Source: Chloroflexota bacterium (GTDB lineage: Bacteria; Chloroflexota; Anaerolineae; J036; Brachytrichaceae). Taken from it: 64,000 nt of DNA. This document shows positions 49,572-57,418 of this stretch, in pieces; the stretch's first letter is position 1, and every line of letters starts with the position of its first letter. The notes beneath the pieces were generated by a model. It did no database searches, was not told where the DNA came from, and worked only from the letters and a program-made list of their open reading frames with translations. A program made the translations under genes and the position numbers. The stretch is taken from assembly GCA_025354985.1 (NCBI GenBank), contig JANXLU010000053.1, forward strand, positions 62,001 through 126,000, given 5' to 3'.

Positions 49572-50915
49572 TTACTTTGCGAGCTTGGCTTCGGTTTCGA
49601 CGAGTTCGCCGTTCTTAAAAATGAAGGCGGTCATCGTGGTGTCGGTGGTGTCGCCGTTCTTATCGAATGAGAGCTTGCCCACGACTGTAGGCAGGTCCTT
49701 GGTTCCGATCATGGCGGCGCGGACTGCATCGCGATCCTTGGCGCAAACCTTGCCGAGCGCGGCCATGGTCACCTGTGCGGCGGCATAACCATACTTGGCA
49801 TAGATTTCGAAGTCGGCGGGGGTCAGGTTGTACTTCTTGGCGAAGTCATCTTCGAACTTCTGACCTTCCGGTGGCAACAGCTTCTTGGGCACTACGCCGG
49901 CGGTCGCGAGAACGCCTTCGGCAATGTCCTTTCCAGCTGCATCGCGGAACGCCGGGCCGGCGATTCCGTCGGGGCCCATGAATGTGGCCTTGATGCCCGC
50001 GCCGCGGATGTCCTTAAGCAATTGACCGGCGTTATTGTCGGTGATTCCACCGTAATAAATCAGGTCCGGGTTCAAGCCCTTGATCTTGGTTGCGAGCGCC
50101 TTGTAATCCTTGGCCTTGCCGTCGATGCCGGTGCGACCGGTGACTTCGAGGCCAATTTCCTTGGCGACCTTCTCATACACATCGGCTACGCCTTTGCCAT
50201 AGAGTTCGGTGTCGTCCAAGACGTAAACTTTCTTGGCGCCGAGACCCTTGCTCCACTGGGCGTTGAATGCGCCCTGGAGGTCATCCGATGGCACGACGCG
50301 CATGTAGTTGCGCACGCCATTTGGGTAATATTTGTCCGGTTCACCCGCATCGAACGGCTTGGTCAAGCCGACGTTGGTGTTGGCCGGGCTGATCATCGCC
50401 ATCTTGACTGAGTTCAAAATGGGGATCGAAACCTTGGCGGCGCCGGAATTCAGCGTGCCGATGTAGGCCATGGCATCCTTGTCGGCAACGGCCTTGGTGG
50501 CATTGGCCTGCTCGGTGGCGGCGTCCCACTTGCCGGCGGCGGCGGTGGAATCGTCAAGTTTGACGAAGTCAACCTTGAACTTGCCATCGCAGATCACGCC
50601 GTCCTTGCTGTTGGAAGCAATGGCGAGCGTAATCGCGTTGTTGATCTGATCCGAGCTGCTCTTTGATGAACCCTGGAGCGGGAGGCTGCTGAACACGCGA
50701 ATGGTCTCCGGGCCGGTGGCGGCCGGGGCGGCGGTTGGGGCTGGGGCGGCGGCCTTGGTGGGCTCTGGGGCCTTGGTGGGCTCCGGAGCTTTGGTGGCTG
50801 CGGGTGCGGCAGTTGGGGCTGCAGCGGGCGGCGCGGTGGGGGCGGCAGTTGGCGGGGCCGCGCACGCGGCTGCCAACATTGCCACGGCGGACAATGCGAT
50901 GAGATTCTTATTCAT
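49572..50915 (-). CDS. livK: branched-chain amino acid ABC transporter binding lipoprotein LivK
   Basis: This 447-residue lipoprotein has lipobox LAAAC (Cys18), then a Pro/Ala/Thr linker to about residue 68 with repeated KAPEPT units. The periplasmic-binding type I domain follows: IRVFSSLPLQGSSKSSSDQINNAITLAI, AYIGTLNSGAAKVSIPILNSVKMAMISPANT, YMRVVPSDDLQGAFNAQW, KVYVLDDTELYGKGVADVYEKVAKEIGLEV and YYGGITDNNAGQLLKDIRGAGIKATFMGPDGI. It binds leucine-type amino acids or similar solutes outside the membrane. An AAAGGAG ribosome site precedes the ATG. The first gene of the cluster, it is followed by a terminator. Confidence 0.93.
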   Translation of the reverse strand: MNKNLIALSAVAMLAAACAAPPTAAPTAPPAAAPTAAPAATKAPEPTKAPEPTKAAAPAPTAAPAATGPETIRVFSSLPLQGSSKSSSDQINNAITLAIASNSKDGVICDGKFKVDFVKLDDSTAAAGKWDAATEQANATKAVADKDAMAYIGTLNSGAAKVSIPILNSVKMAMISPANTNVGLTKPFDAGEPDKYYPNGVRNYMRVVPSDDLQGAFNAQWSKGLGAKKVYVLDDTELYGKGVADVYEKVAKEIGLEVTGRTGIDGKAKDYKALATKIKGLNPDLIYYGGITDNNAGQLLKDIRGAGIKATFMGPDGIAGPAFRDAAGKDIAEGVLATAGVVPKKLLPPEGQKFEDDFAKKYNLTPADFEIYAKYGYAAAQVTMAALGKVCAKDRDAVRAAMIGTKDLPTVVGKLSFDKNGDTTDTTMTAFIFKNGELVETEAKLAK

Positions 50916-50973
50916 TTGTGCTTAATTCTCCTTTTGATTTTCTTATTCTTGGTCCCTGGAAACAGGTGCAAAG

Positions 50974-51003
50974 ATTCTACATGAAGATTTTCACAAGTGC
51001 CAA
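50974..51003 (-). promoter_or_regulatory. promoter of livK (TTGGCA, 18 bases, TAGAAT)
   Basis: On the minus strand TTGGCA (51003-50998) and TAGAAT (50979-50974) are separated by 18 bases. Each differs by one base from consensus. Transcription would start about 50 bases before the livK ATG, giving a normal leader with a Shine-Dalgarno sequence. Confidence 0.6.
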
Positions 51004-51015
51004 ATCCCCATGCGG

Positions 51016-51288
51016 TTATGCACTGCCGACGTCCCAGGCGAGGTCTTTGGCACCAAACCTGCGGAATGCAATGGTGGTTCGGGTGTGCGTGATCCCCGGA
51101 ATTTTGGCCAGGGCCTCGGGCACGGCCATGTCCAGATCATCGTAATGCTCAAGCCGCACAATGGCGATGATATCGGTCTCGCCGGCCACGCTATATACCT
51201 CGGTGACGTTGGGCAGGTTGGCGACCTTTTGGGCCACCGCGCTAATTTCGCTGGGCTGGGTATTTATCAATACGAAGGCGGTAAGCAT
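51016..51288 (-). CDS. stand-alone Lrp/AsnC ligand-binding (RAM) domain protein
   Basis: This 90-residue protein corresponds to the C-terminal effector-binding domain of Lrp/AsnC regulators only: MLTAFVLINTQPSEISAVAQKVANLPNVTEVYSVAGETDIIAIVRLEHYDDLDMAVPEALAKIPGITHTRTTIAF. No helix-turn-helix is present, so it cannot bind DNA by itself in the usual way. It might bind amino acids and form mixed oligomers with full Lrp proteins, or act as a sensor. It is directly upstream of livK on the same strand. TATAAT ends exactly 6 bases before the ATG. Confidence 0.88.
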   Translation of the reverse strand: MLTAFVLINTQPSEISAVAQKVANLPNVTEVYSVAGETDIIAIVRLEHYDDLDMAVPEALAKIPGITHTRTTIAFRRFGAKDLAWDVGSA

Positions 51289-51294
51289 TCAGAA

Positions 51295-51300
51295 ATTATA
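51295..51300 (-). promoter_or_regulatory. -10 element (TATAAT) at -6 of the RAM-domain gene
   Basis: A perfect TATAAT on the minus strand ends 6 bases before the ATG at 51288, placing the transcription start at the initiation codon. Confidence 0.65.
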
Positions 51301-51381
51301 GAGGATGGTCACCAGGGATTGCCGTGGTATTCGGGTTGTCGACAAGAGGCCGGGTATGGGTTCATAATGCATGGGAGCACT

Positions 51382-53034
51382 ATGACGTTACTGTCAATCC
51401 TTCGGAGTGAATTTAGCGGGTACGACGGGCGTTCATTAAAACGCGATATTCTGGCAGGGGTGACCGTTGCCACCGTGGCGCTACCGCTTTCACTCGCATT
51501 TGGACTTGCATCGGGAGCAACGGCAGCTGCCGGACTCATTACCGCCATTTTTGCCGGTTTGATCATGGGCACGTTAAGTGGCGCGCCAAGCCAGGTCAGC
51601 GGTCCGACAGGGGCTATGAGTGCGGTTTTGATCGTGGTGGCCAGCCAATATCATTTGCCCGGTGTGTGGATTGCCAGCTTGATGGCCGGCATGATGGTGC
51701 TGATCATGGCGGTGTTTCGATTGGGACGCGCGGTGCTATGGGTGCCGTCTCCGGTTGTCGGCGGCTTTACCAGTGGAATTGCACTAATCATATTCGTGGG
51801 TCAGATTTCGAACGCGCTGGGAGTTGCGCCGTCTAGCGCCGCGACGGCATTTGGCAAGCTCATCGAGTACGTGGCGCGGTTGCAAACCGGTCAGTTGGAT
51901 GTTAACTGGCATAGCATGGCGACCACTGGGCTGGTCATTTTTGGAATGATCATCCTCTCGTCCATGCCGATGCTTCGGTCAGTTCCGGCCGCGGTGGTTG
52001 CGGTCGCAATTGCAACCGGCATGTCGGTGCTCATGGGATTTTCGCTACCAACAATTGGAACCATCCCCGGAGGTTTGATTCTGCCGGATCACTATGTTCC
52101 GGCCTGGAGTGATCTTCTGCTTGCGCGGGAACTGGTATTTCCGGCGATGAGCCTGGCCATCTTGTGCGTGTTGCAAGCGCTGGTATGCGGGGTGGCGTGT
52201 ACGGCTATAACAGGCAAGCCAATGGAAATGGATCAAGAACTAATCGCCCAAGGGCTGGGCAACCTGATCCTGCCATTTCTTGGTGGAATCCCAGCAAGCG
52301 GAGAAATCGCGCGCAGCAAGGTCGGGGTGGCAACCGGCGGGCAAACGCGCCTGACGACGATCTTCCACGCGATATCGCTCATATTGGTGGTGCTTTTCCT
52401 GCGGGATTGGATTGCTCGTATTCCGCTTGCGGCCCTGGCTGGGGTGTTAATTGTGACCTCGGTTCGCATGAATGATTGGAAGGAGGCTAAGTGGCTTGTC
52501 GGGCATGGCTTTAAGACCCCGATTGGGATTTTCGGCATTACGCTAACGGCCACGGCGGCGCTGGACTTGACCACGGCCATCATTGTGGGATTGCTTGTGA
52601 GCATGGTGATGTTTGTGAGCCGGATTGGTGCAACCGCGGTTTCGATTAAACCGGTTGATGCCGACATCATGCGCGGCCGCGGGTATGCCATGAACGAGCC
52701 CAACCCTGATGTGGCCGTTGCCTATATTACCGGGCCTATTTTTTTTGGGAATGTGCAAATCATCAAGGAGCGTTTTGTGAAGTTGCCCGGGCACACCCTT
52801 ATATTGAGCATGCGTGGTGTGCCCTCGATTGACCTGAGCGGCGCACGCTTGATTGGACAAATGGCCGAGAACATGATGGCGCGGCGCGGGGCGCTCATGC
52901 TGGCGGCAGTGCAGCCGTCTGTTCGCACCATGCTGGATCGCGCCGGCATTTCGGAGTCCATTGGTGAAACCAATTTTTTCTGGAGCGCAGACCAGGCTAT
53001 TTTTGCGGCGCACGGCAGCGTAAACCCACGTTAA
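51382..53034 (+). CDS. SulP family anion transporter with STAS domain
   Basis: This protein of about 550 residues has the SulP membrane domain (about 1-420) with LKRDILAGVTVATVALPLSLAFGLASGATAAAGLITAIFAGLIMG, APSQVSGPTGAMSAVLIVV and LPFLGGIPASGEIARSKVGVATGGQTRLTTIFHA. A cytoplasmic STAS domain follows (about 445-545: VAYITGPIFFGNVQII, ILSMRGVPSIDLSGARLI). SulP members carry sulfate, bicarbonate or carboxylates; the ion is not determined. GGAG 4 bases before the ATG at 51382 favours this start over an in-frame ATG at 51367. The 93-base spacer to the divergent RAM-domain gene contains the palindrome TTGTCGACAA (51336-51345). Confidence 0.9.
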   Translation: MTLLSILRSEFSGYDGRSLKRDILAGVTVATVALPLSLAFGLASGATAAAGLITAIFAGLIMGTLSGAPSQVSGPTGAMSAVLIVVASQYHLPGVWIASLMAGMMVLIMAVFRLGRAVLWVPSPVVGGFTSGIALIIFVGQISNALGVAPSSAATAFGKLIEYVARLQTGQLDVNWHSMATTGLVIFGMIILSSMPMLRSVPAAVVAVAIATGMSVLMGFSLPTIGTIPGGLILPDHYVPAWSDLLLARELVFPAMSLAILCVLQALVCGVACTAITGKPMEMDQELIAQGLGNLILPFLGGIPASGEIARSKVGVATGGQTRLTTIFHAISLILVVLFLRDWIARIPLAALAGVLIVTSVRMNDWKEAKWLVGHGFKTPIGIFGITLTATAALDLTTAIIVGLLVSMVMFVSRIGATAVSIKPVDADIMRGRGYAMNEPNPDVAVAYITGPIFFGNVQIIKERFVKLPGHTLILSMRGVPSIDLSGARLIGQMAENMMARRGALMLAAVQPSVRTMLDRAGISESIGETNFFWSADQAIFAAHGSVNPR

Positions 53035-53054
53035 TAGGTTGTGCGCGCGCACCC

Positions 53055-53060
53055 TATAAT
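53055..53060 (+). promoter_or_regulatory. -10 element (TATAAT) at -7 of the rhodanese gene
   Basis: A perfect TATAAT ends 7 bases before the ATG at 53068. The alternative ATG at 53059 lies inside this hexamer, which argues for the later start and a leaderless mRNA. Confidence 0.6.
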
Positions 53061-53067
53061 GATTTTT

Positions 53068-53913
53068 ATGAGCAAGGCTTTTGCAAACCCTGATGCCCTG
53101 GTCAGCACGGAGTGGCTGGCAGCGCATATGACCGACAAAAACATCCGGATCGTGGAAAGCAACGAGGATCCGTTGCTATACAGTTCCGGGCATATCAGCG
53201 GTGCGGTTAACATCGACTGGGTCGCCGATTTGAATGATCCGCTGCGTCGTGATTACCTCAACAGTGCCGAATTTGCCGCGCTTATGAAGCGGAATGGTAT
53301 TTCCAACGACACCACGGTGGTGTTTTACGGCGACAAAAATAACTGGTGGGCTTGTTATGCCTTCTGGGTGTTTCAACTGTTTGGCCACGCGCATGCAAAA
53401 ATTCTGGATGGCGGACGCAAAAAATGGGTGGATGAAAAACGTGAGCTGACCCGCGACATACCAACGCACGCGGTGGGTAATTATCAGGCGGCCGAGCGCA
53501 ACGATCACGAAATTCGCGCCTTTCGGGACGAGGTGCTTGCACATGTCAAGGCGAACGGCGTGCTGGTCGATGTGCGCAGTGGACCGGAATACACCGGCGA
53601 ACGGATGCACATGCCGGACTATCCAAATGAGGGCGCTTTGCGTGGCGGACACATCCCCGGAGCAAAGAGCATACCCTGGGCGCAAGCGGTTAAAGAGGAC
53701 GGCACTTTTAAGGGCTTGGACGAGCTGGAAACACTGTATGGCGGCAAGGGCGTGCATGACAACGGACCGGTGATCGCTTATTGCCGAATTGGTGAGAGGA
53801 GCAGTCACACCTGGTTTGTGCTCAAATATCTAATGGGATTCAAAAACGTAAAGAACTACGACGGTTCTTGGACTGAGTGGGGAAATTCGGTGGGGTTGCC
53901 GATCGAAAAATGA
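53068..53913 (+). CDS. thiosulfate sulfurtransferase (two rhodanese domains)
   Basis: This protein of about 281 residues has two rhodanese domains. The active-site loop of the second reads [28 protein letters not shown] is the thiosulfate sulfurtransferase form seen in actinobacterial CysA-type rhodaneses. Other landmarks are [48 protein letters not shown] and [20 protein letters not shown]. It moves sulfane sulfur from thiosulfate to an acceptor. Its stop overlaps the start of the Rieske ferredoxin gene (ATGA), so the two products are probably made together. It lies 33 bases after the SulP transporter gene. Confidence 0.93.
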   Translation: MSKAFANPDALVSTEWLAAHMTDKNIRIVESNEDPLLYSSGHISGAVNIDWVADLNDPLRRDYLNSAEFAALMKRNGISNDTTVVFYGDKNNWWACYAFWVFQLFGHAHAKILDGGRKKWVDEKRELTRDIPTHAVGNYQAAERNDHEIRAFRDEVLAHVKANGVLVDVRSGPEYTGERMHMPDYPNEGALRGGHIPGAKSIPWAQAVKEDGTFKGLDELETLYGGKGVHDNGPVIAYCRIGERSSHTWFVLKYLMGFKNVKNYDGSWTEWGNSVGLPIEK

Positions 53914-54224
53914 CCCAATTTATCAAGGTAGCCAAATTATCAGAGTTGAAGGAAGGGGTCATCACCGGAGTCTATCCGGATGATGTGTCGGTGGCACTGG
54001 CGCTGATCAACGGATCGGTGCATGCATTTGCGAATATCTGCACGCATGATGGCGGCCCATTGGATGAGGGTGAGATTGTAAATGGCTGTGCGGTGTGCCC
54101 CCGACATGGCGCACGCTTTGATTTGGTAACCGGCACGGGTTACTTTCCCGCGGCCGGCCCGATTGCGATCTACCAGGTGCGGGTTGAGGGCGATGACGTG
54201 TTGGTGGGACTAAGCGAGGAGTAG
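53910..54224 (+). CDS. Rieske-type [2Fe-2S] ferredoxin
   Basis: This 104-residue protein has both Rieske cluster motifs: Cys-x-His in [13 protein letters not shown] and Cys-x2-His in [16 protein letters not shown], spaced as in soluble non-heme Rieske ferredoxins of the NirD/BphF type. There is no membrane anchor. It would carry electrons to an oxygenase or reductase that is not encoded next to it. The start at 53910 overlaps the rhodanese stop; an earlier in-frame ATG lies inside the rhodanese gene. The permease gene of the next transporter begins directly after its stop. Confidence 0.9.
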   Translation: MTQFIKVAKLSELKEGVITGVYPDDVSVALALINGSVHAFANICTHDGGPLDEGEIVNGCAVCPRHGARFDLVTGTGYFPAAGPIAIYQVRVEGDDVLVGLSEE

Positions 54225-54953
54225 GTGACCCGGATGAGGTGGTTGCCACTGGTGGGTGTGGCGGTAGCAGCCGTTGCGTGGCAGGCGATCAGCTTGTTTT
54301 ATCCTCCTTTCATATTGCCGGGCCCGGTGCTGGTGGCCGGGCGATTTTGGGAGAAGACTGTGGATGGAACGCTGGCCTTTCACGCGAGCGTGACATTGGC
54401 CGAGGCCGGCTTGGGGTTGCTCGGCGGCACCCTGATTGCGGTGGTTGCGGGATACCTTGTAGCAAAGTCCGCAGTATTGGAGCGATTGCTGTCGCCATTC
54501 ATAGTAGCGAGCCAGGGTATTCCGTTTATTGCGGTTGCGCCGCTGATCTTTATTTGGTTTGGCAATGGGTTGCCCGCCAAGGTTTTGCTCTGCGCATTGA
54601 TTGTTTTTTTTCCAGTGCTCATCAATGTGGCTGCGGGAATTCGTGCTGTGCCGCAGCCCCTGCGGGATTTATTTGCGGTCAACATGGCGACGCGTTTGCA
54701 GGTTTTCGCCAAGCTCGAAGTGCCGAGTGCGCTCCCGATGCTGGTTGCGGGCTTCCGAGTGGGTGGCACGCTGGCGGTGGTTGGCGCGATTGCCGCGGAG
54801 TTCGTCAGTTCGACCCGGGGTCTCGGATTCCTGATTTCGCAGGGAAATAGTTTTTATGATACGCCGTTGGTGATGGTAAGCGTGCTTAGCATCATGGCGC
54901 TGGCGCTGGCATTTTATGCTGCGGCCGGGTTGCTTGGTAAACTCCACTTTTAG
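54225..54953 (+). CDS. ABC transporter permease, nitrate/sulfonate/pyrimidine-precursor type
   Basis: This 242-residue membrane protein has about six helices and the SsuC/TauC/ThiX pattern: SLFYPPFILPGPVLVAGRFWE, HASVTLAEAGLGLLGGTLIAVVAGYLVA, GIPFIAVAPLIFIWFGNGLPAKVLLCALIVFFPVLINVAAGI, and the EAA loop LFAVNMATRLQVFAKLEVPSALPMLVAGFRVGGTLAVVGAIAAEF. It starts at GTG immediately after the Rieske stop, with another possible start (ATG) at 54234. It works with the binding protein and ATPase that follow. The substrate class is discussed under the binding protein. Confidence 0.9.
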   Translation: MTRMRWLPLVGVAVAAVAWQAISLFYPPFILPGPVLVAGRFWEKTVDGTLAFHASVTLAEAGLGLLGGTLIAVVAGYLVAKSAVLERLLSPFIVASQGIPFIAVAPLIFIWFGNGLPAKVLLCALIVFFPVLINVAAGIRAVPQPLRDLFAVNMATRLQVFAKLEVPSALPMLVAGFRVGGTLAVVGAIAAEFVSSTRGLGFLISQGNSFYDTPLVMVSVLSIMALALAFYAAAGLLGKLHF

Positions 54954-55012
54954 TCAATTGCAGGCGGGCGTGTGCACCAAGCACGTGGCGGGCGCCTGTT
55001 ATTGCATCCATT

Positions 55013-55993
55013 ATGAAATTTATTGATGTCTCAAAACTTATTGTTGCCGTATCTTTGATTGCGGCATGTTCGGCGCAACCCGCGCCAGGCGCTGCGGTAC
55101 AAAAGATCCGGCTTCCAATGGGCTACATACCGAATATCCAGTATGCGCCATATTACGTGGCCGTGAGCAAGGGATATTTTGCCCAGGAAGGCATTGAACT
55201 GGAGTTCGACTATAAGTTTGAGACGGATGGCGTCAAGCTTGTGGGGGCCGAAGAACTACCGTTTGCGGTGGTGAGTGGCGAACAAGTGGTGCTGGCGCGT
55301 GCACAGGGTTTGCCGGTAAAGTATATTGCGCAATGGTATCGGCAATTTCCGATTGCGGTGATTAGTCCGCGAAGTGGCAATATCAAGTCACTGGCGGACT
55401 TGAAGGGTAAGAAAGTGGGTTTGCCAGGCTTGTTTGGGGCCACTTACGTAGGTTGGCGCGCGTTGCTTGCCGCCAATGGAATGAGTGAAAAGGATTTTGA
55501 TCAGCAAGCCATTGGATTTACGCAAGTGGCCGCTTTGCAGCAAGGCAAGGTCGATGCCGTCGTTGGTTACATCAACAATGAGCCGATTGTGCTCGCCAAC
55601 GCCGGGGTGCCGGTGGATGTCATTGATGTGGGCAAGACTGTGAGCATGGTGGCCAATGGTTTAATGACGAGCGAAAAGACCGCCAAGAATAATCCGGTAT
55701 TGGTACGGGGCATGGCACGCGCGGTTTTGCGCGGGGTGCAGGATACGATTGCCAACCCGGATGAGGCGATGCAGATTACAACCAAATTTGTCGAAGGACT
55801 GAAGGCTGAGGATCCCGTGCAGAAGAAAGTTTTGCTGGCGACGATTGAACTCATGCGTCCGGCGGCGGGTGAAAAGTTTGGGTCATCCACCGATCAGGCC
55901 TGGGAGACTACTCAATCCACGCTGATCACCATGGGACAGGTGAAATCCAAACTTAACGCAGCAGATTTCTATTCGAATGAGTTTTTGCCATAG
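55013..55993 (+). CDS. NMT1/THI5-like ABC transporter substrate-binding lipoprotein
   Basis: This 326-residue lipoprotein has lipobox LIAAC (Cys19) and a type II binding fold of the NMT1/THI5 family. The N-terminal IRLPMGYIPNIQYAPYYVAVSKGYFAQEGIELEFDYKFETDGVKLVGAEELPFAVVSGEQVVLARAQGLPVKYIAQWYRQFPIAVIS is typical. Family members bind thiamine-precursor pyrimidines (ThiY) or, in Chloroflexota, riboflavin (RibY); the sequence alone does not decide, and no TPP or FMN riboswitch is visible upstream. The gene for the ATPase overlaps its end by 17 bases. Confidence 0.87.
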   Translation: MKFIDVSKLIVAVSLIAACSAQPAPGAAVQKIRLPMGYIPNIQYAPYYVAVSKGYFAQEGIELEFDYKFETDGVKLVGAEELPFAVVSGEQVVLARAQGLPVKYIAQWYRQFPIAVISPRSGNIKSLADLKGKKVGLPGLFGATYVGWRALLAANGMSEKDFDQQAIGFTQVAALQQGKVDAVVGYINNEPIVLANAGVPVDVIDVGKTVSMVANGLMTSEKTAKNNPVLVRGMARAVLRGVQDTIANPDEAMQITTKFVEGLKAEDPVQKKVLLATIELMRPAAGEKFGSSTDQAWETTQSTLITMGQVKSKLNAADFYSNEFLP

Positions 55994-56714
55994 CATCGAT
56001 CTGAGCCTGACGTATCCCAACGGAACGCAGGCGCTAGATCGGGTGACGATGCACGTGGCGCGCGGAGAAGCGGTCGCGCTTGTGGGACCGAGTGGGTGCG
56101 GAAAGAGCACCCTGTTGCGCATTATTGCCGGTCTGCTGCGGTCATCACACGGGGCGGTTTTTTTGGACGACCGGCAGGTTGCAGGGCCAACACGGGCAAC
56201 CGGGCTGATGTTTCAAGACCCGGCATTATTGCCCTGGCGAAGCGTTGAAGAGAATATCAGGCTTCCGCAGGAGCTTGGCAGGCAGGCTGGACAGGGGTCG
56301 GAGGATGTCGTGCCACTGATAAAACTTGTGGGTTTGCAAGGTTTTGAACACGCGCTGCCGCGAGAACTCAGCGGTGGCATGGCGCAACGAACCGCGCTCG
56401 CCCGCGCCCTGGTCACGCAACCGGAATTGCTTTTGATGGACGAACCTTTCGGTGCACTGGATGCACTTACGCGCGAAGGACTGACGGCACAACTGCAGAC
56501 GGTTTGGCGAGACCTGGGCACAACGGTCATTATGGTGACGCATAGCATTGCCGAAGCGGTGTTTATGGCGGATCGCGTGCTGGTCATGTCAGCCCGACCA
56601 GGTACGATCGTGGGGGAGGTGACGGTGGGCCTAAACCGACCACGTGCTTGGTCGACTCAGGGGAGCCCGGTATTCGGCTCCGCGGTTGATGCGGTTCGGG
56701 CACTTCTGCGGTAG
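55977..56714 (+). CDS. ABC transporter ATPase, nitrate/sulfonate/pyrimidine-precursor type
   Basis: This 245-residue ATPase has Walker A GPSGCGKSTLLRIIAGL, the Q loop LMFQDPALLPWRSVEENI, signature LSGGMAQRTALARALVTQPELLLMDEPFGALDALTRE with Walker B, and the switch VTHSIAEAVFMADRVLVM. It energises the transporter formed by the permease at 54225 and the lipoprotein at 55013. The start overlaps the binding-protein gene by 17 bases, so translation is coupled. This is a complete three-gene importer. Confidence 0.93.
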   Translation: MSFCHSIDLSLTYPNGTQALDRVTMHVARGEAVALVGPSGCGKSTLLRIIAGLLRSSHGAVFLDDRQVAGPTRATGLMFQDPALLPWRSVEENIRLPQELGRQAGQGSEDVVPLIKLVGLQGFEHALPRELSGGMAQRTALARALVTQPELLLMDEPFGALDALTREGLTAQLQTVWRDLGTTVIMVTHSIAEAVFMADRVLVMSARPGTIVGEVTVGLNRPRAWSTQGSPVFGSAVDAVRALLR

Positions 56715-56742
56715 GCCGGGCCTCTGCACTTGCACGGGTCAC

Positions 56743-56748
56743 TACAAT
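56743..56748 (+). promoter_or_regulatory. -10 element (TACAAT) at -6 of the decarboxylase-like gene
   Basis: TACAAT ends 6 bases before the ATG at 56755, in the 40-base gap after the ATPase gene. A leaderless promoter separate from the transporter is inferred. Confidence 0.55.
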
Positions 56749-56754
56749 AGTCGA

Positions 56755-57408
56755 ATGGCTGCGCTCTTTCAAATTGCATTTGACAACGTGACCTCGGTTG
56801 TTGCCGCTGATCTGGCAACCCGGATGGGTGATGACTTGGATTGGGCGGAGGCGGGTACACCGTTGATCGCCAGCGAAGGGATGGCCGCGGTGCGGGCGCT
56901 GCGTATGGCGGTGGCCGGCAAACGGGTGGTGGCCGATCTAAAGATCATCGATAGCGGAAAGCAACTCGTTACCTTGGCGCTGGATGCCGGAGCGAATGTG
57001 GTCACCGTTCTTGGCTGCGCCGACGATGTGGTTATTCGCGAGGTGGTAACGACCGCGCACGCGCGCGGCGCGCTTGTGGCCGCAGATTTGCTTGGTCTTG
57101 ATGATGAGATAGGCCGGGCGCATGAGCTGGCGTTTCTTGAGGTGGATTATCTGACCGTGCACGCAAGCGCCGCGAACGAATCAGGCCAGGCGCGCATCAT
57201 TCCATTTAACCTGATCGCCATTCTTAATGAGCATGTGGGGCTCCCACTGATTGTGGCCGGTGGCGTGGACCATGCAAACATGGCACAGGTGCTGGCTTGC
57301 AACCCTGCGGTCGTGGTTGCGGGTAGCGCGGTGCTTAAAGCGAATGACCCGATTCAAGCGCTCAAGGACCTGCGGCGTGAACCACGCCAATTTGAGGTTA
57401 CACTTTGA
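56755..57408 (+). CDS. hexulose-6-phosphate synthase / 3-keto-gulonate-6-phosphate decarboxylase-like protein
   Basis: This 217-residue TIM barrel belongs to the OMP decarboxylase suprafamily branch that includes HPS and KGPDC (UlaD). Evidence is FQIAFDNVTS (substrate Asp), WAEAGTPLIASEG, the diagnostic D-x-K-x2-D in VADLKIIDSGKQ, ANVVTVLGCADDVVIREVV, VAADLLGLDDE, and LIVAGGVDHANM. HPS condenses formaldehyde with ribulose 5-phosphate; KGPDC decarboxylates a C6 sugar acid. No PHI isomerase is adjacent, and uxaE lies nearby, so a sugar-acid role is plausible. The chosen ATG has TACAAT 6 bases upstream. Confidence 0.8.
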   Translation: MAALFQIAFDNVTSVVAADLATRMGDDLDWAEAGTPLIASEGMAAVRALRMAVAGKRVVADLKIIDSGKQLVTLALDAGANVVTVLGCADDVVIREVVTTAHARGALVAADLLGLDDEIGRAHELAFLEVDYLTVHASAANESGQARIIPFNLIAILNEHVGLPLIVAGGVDHANMAQVLACNPAVVVAGSAVLKANDPIQALKDLRREPRQFEVTL

Positions 57409-57418
57409 AACACTTGCT

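Noticed and set aside
53059-53067. Start of the thiosulfate rhodanese at the ATG at 53059
   Set aside because: That ATG lies within the TATAAT hexamer. The next in-frame ATG, 7 bases after the hexamer, fits the leaderless pattern.
53880-54230. Possible TPP or FMN riboswitch before the NMT1-type transporter
   Set aside because: The region is coding (rhodanese and Rieske genes) up to the permease start, and no conserved riboswitch core was seen.
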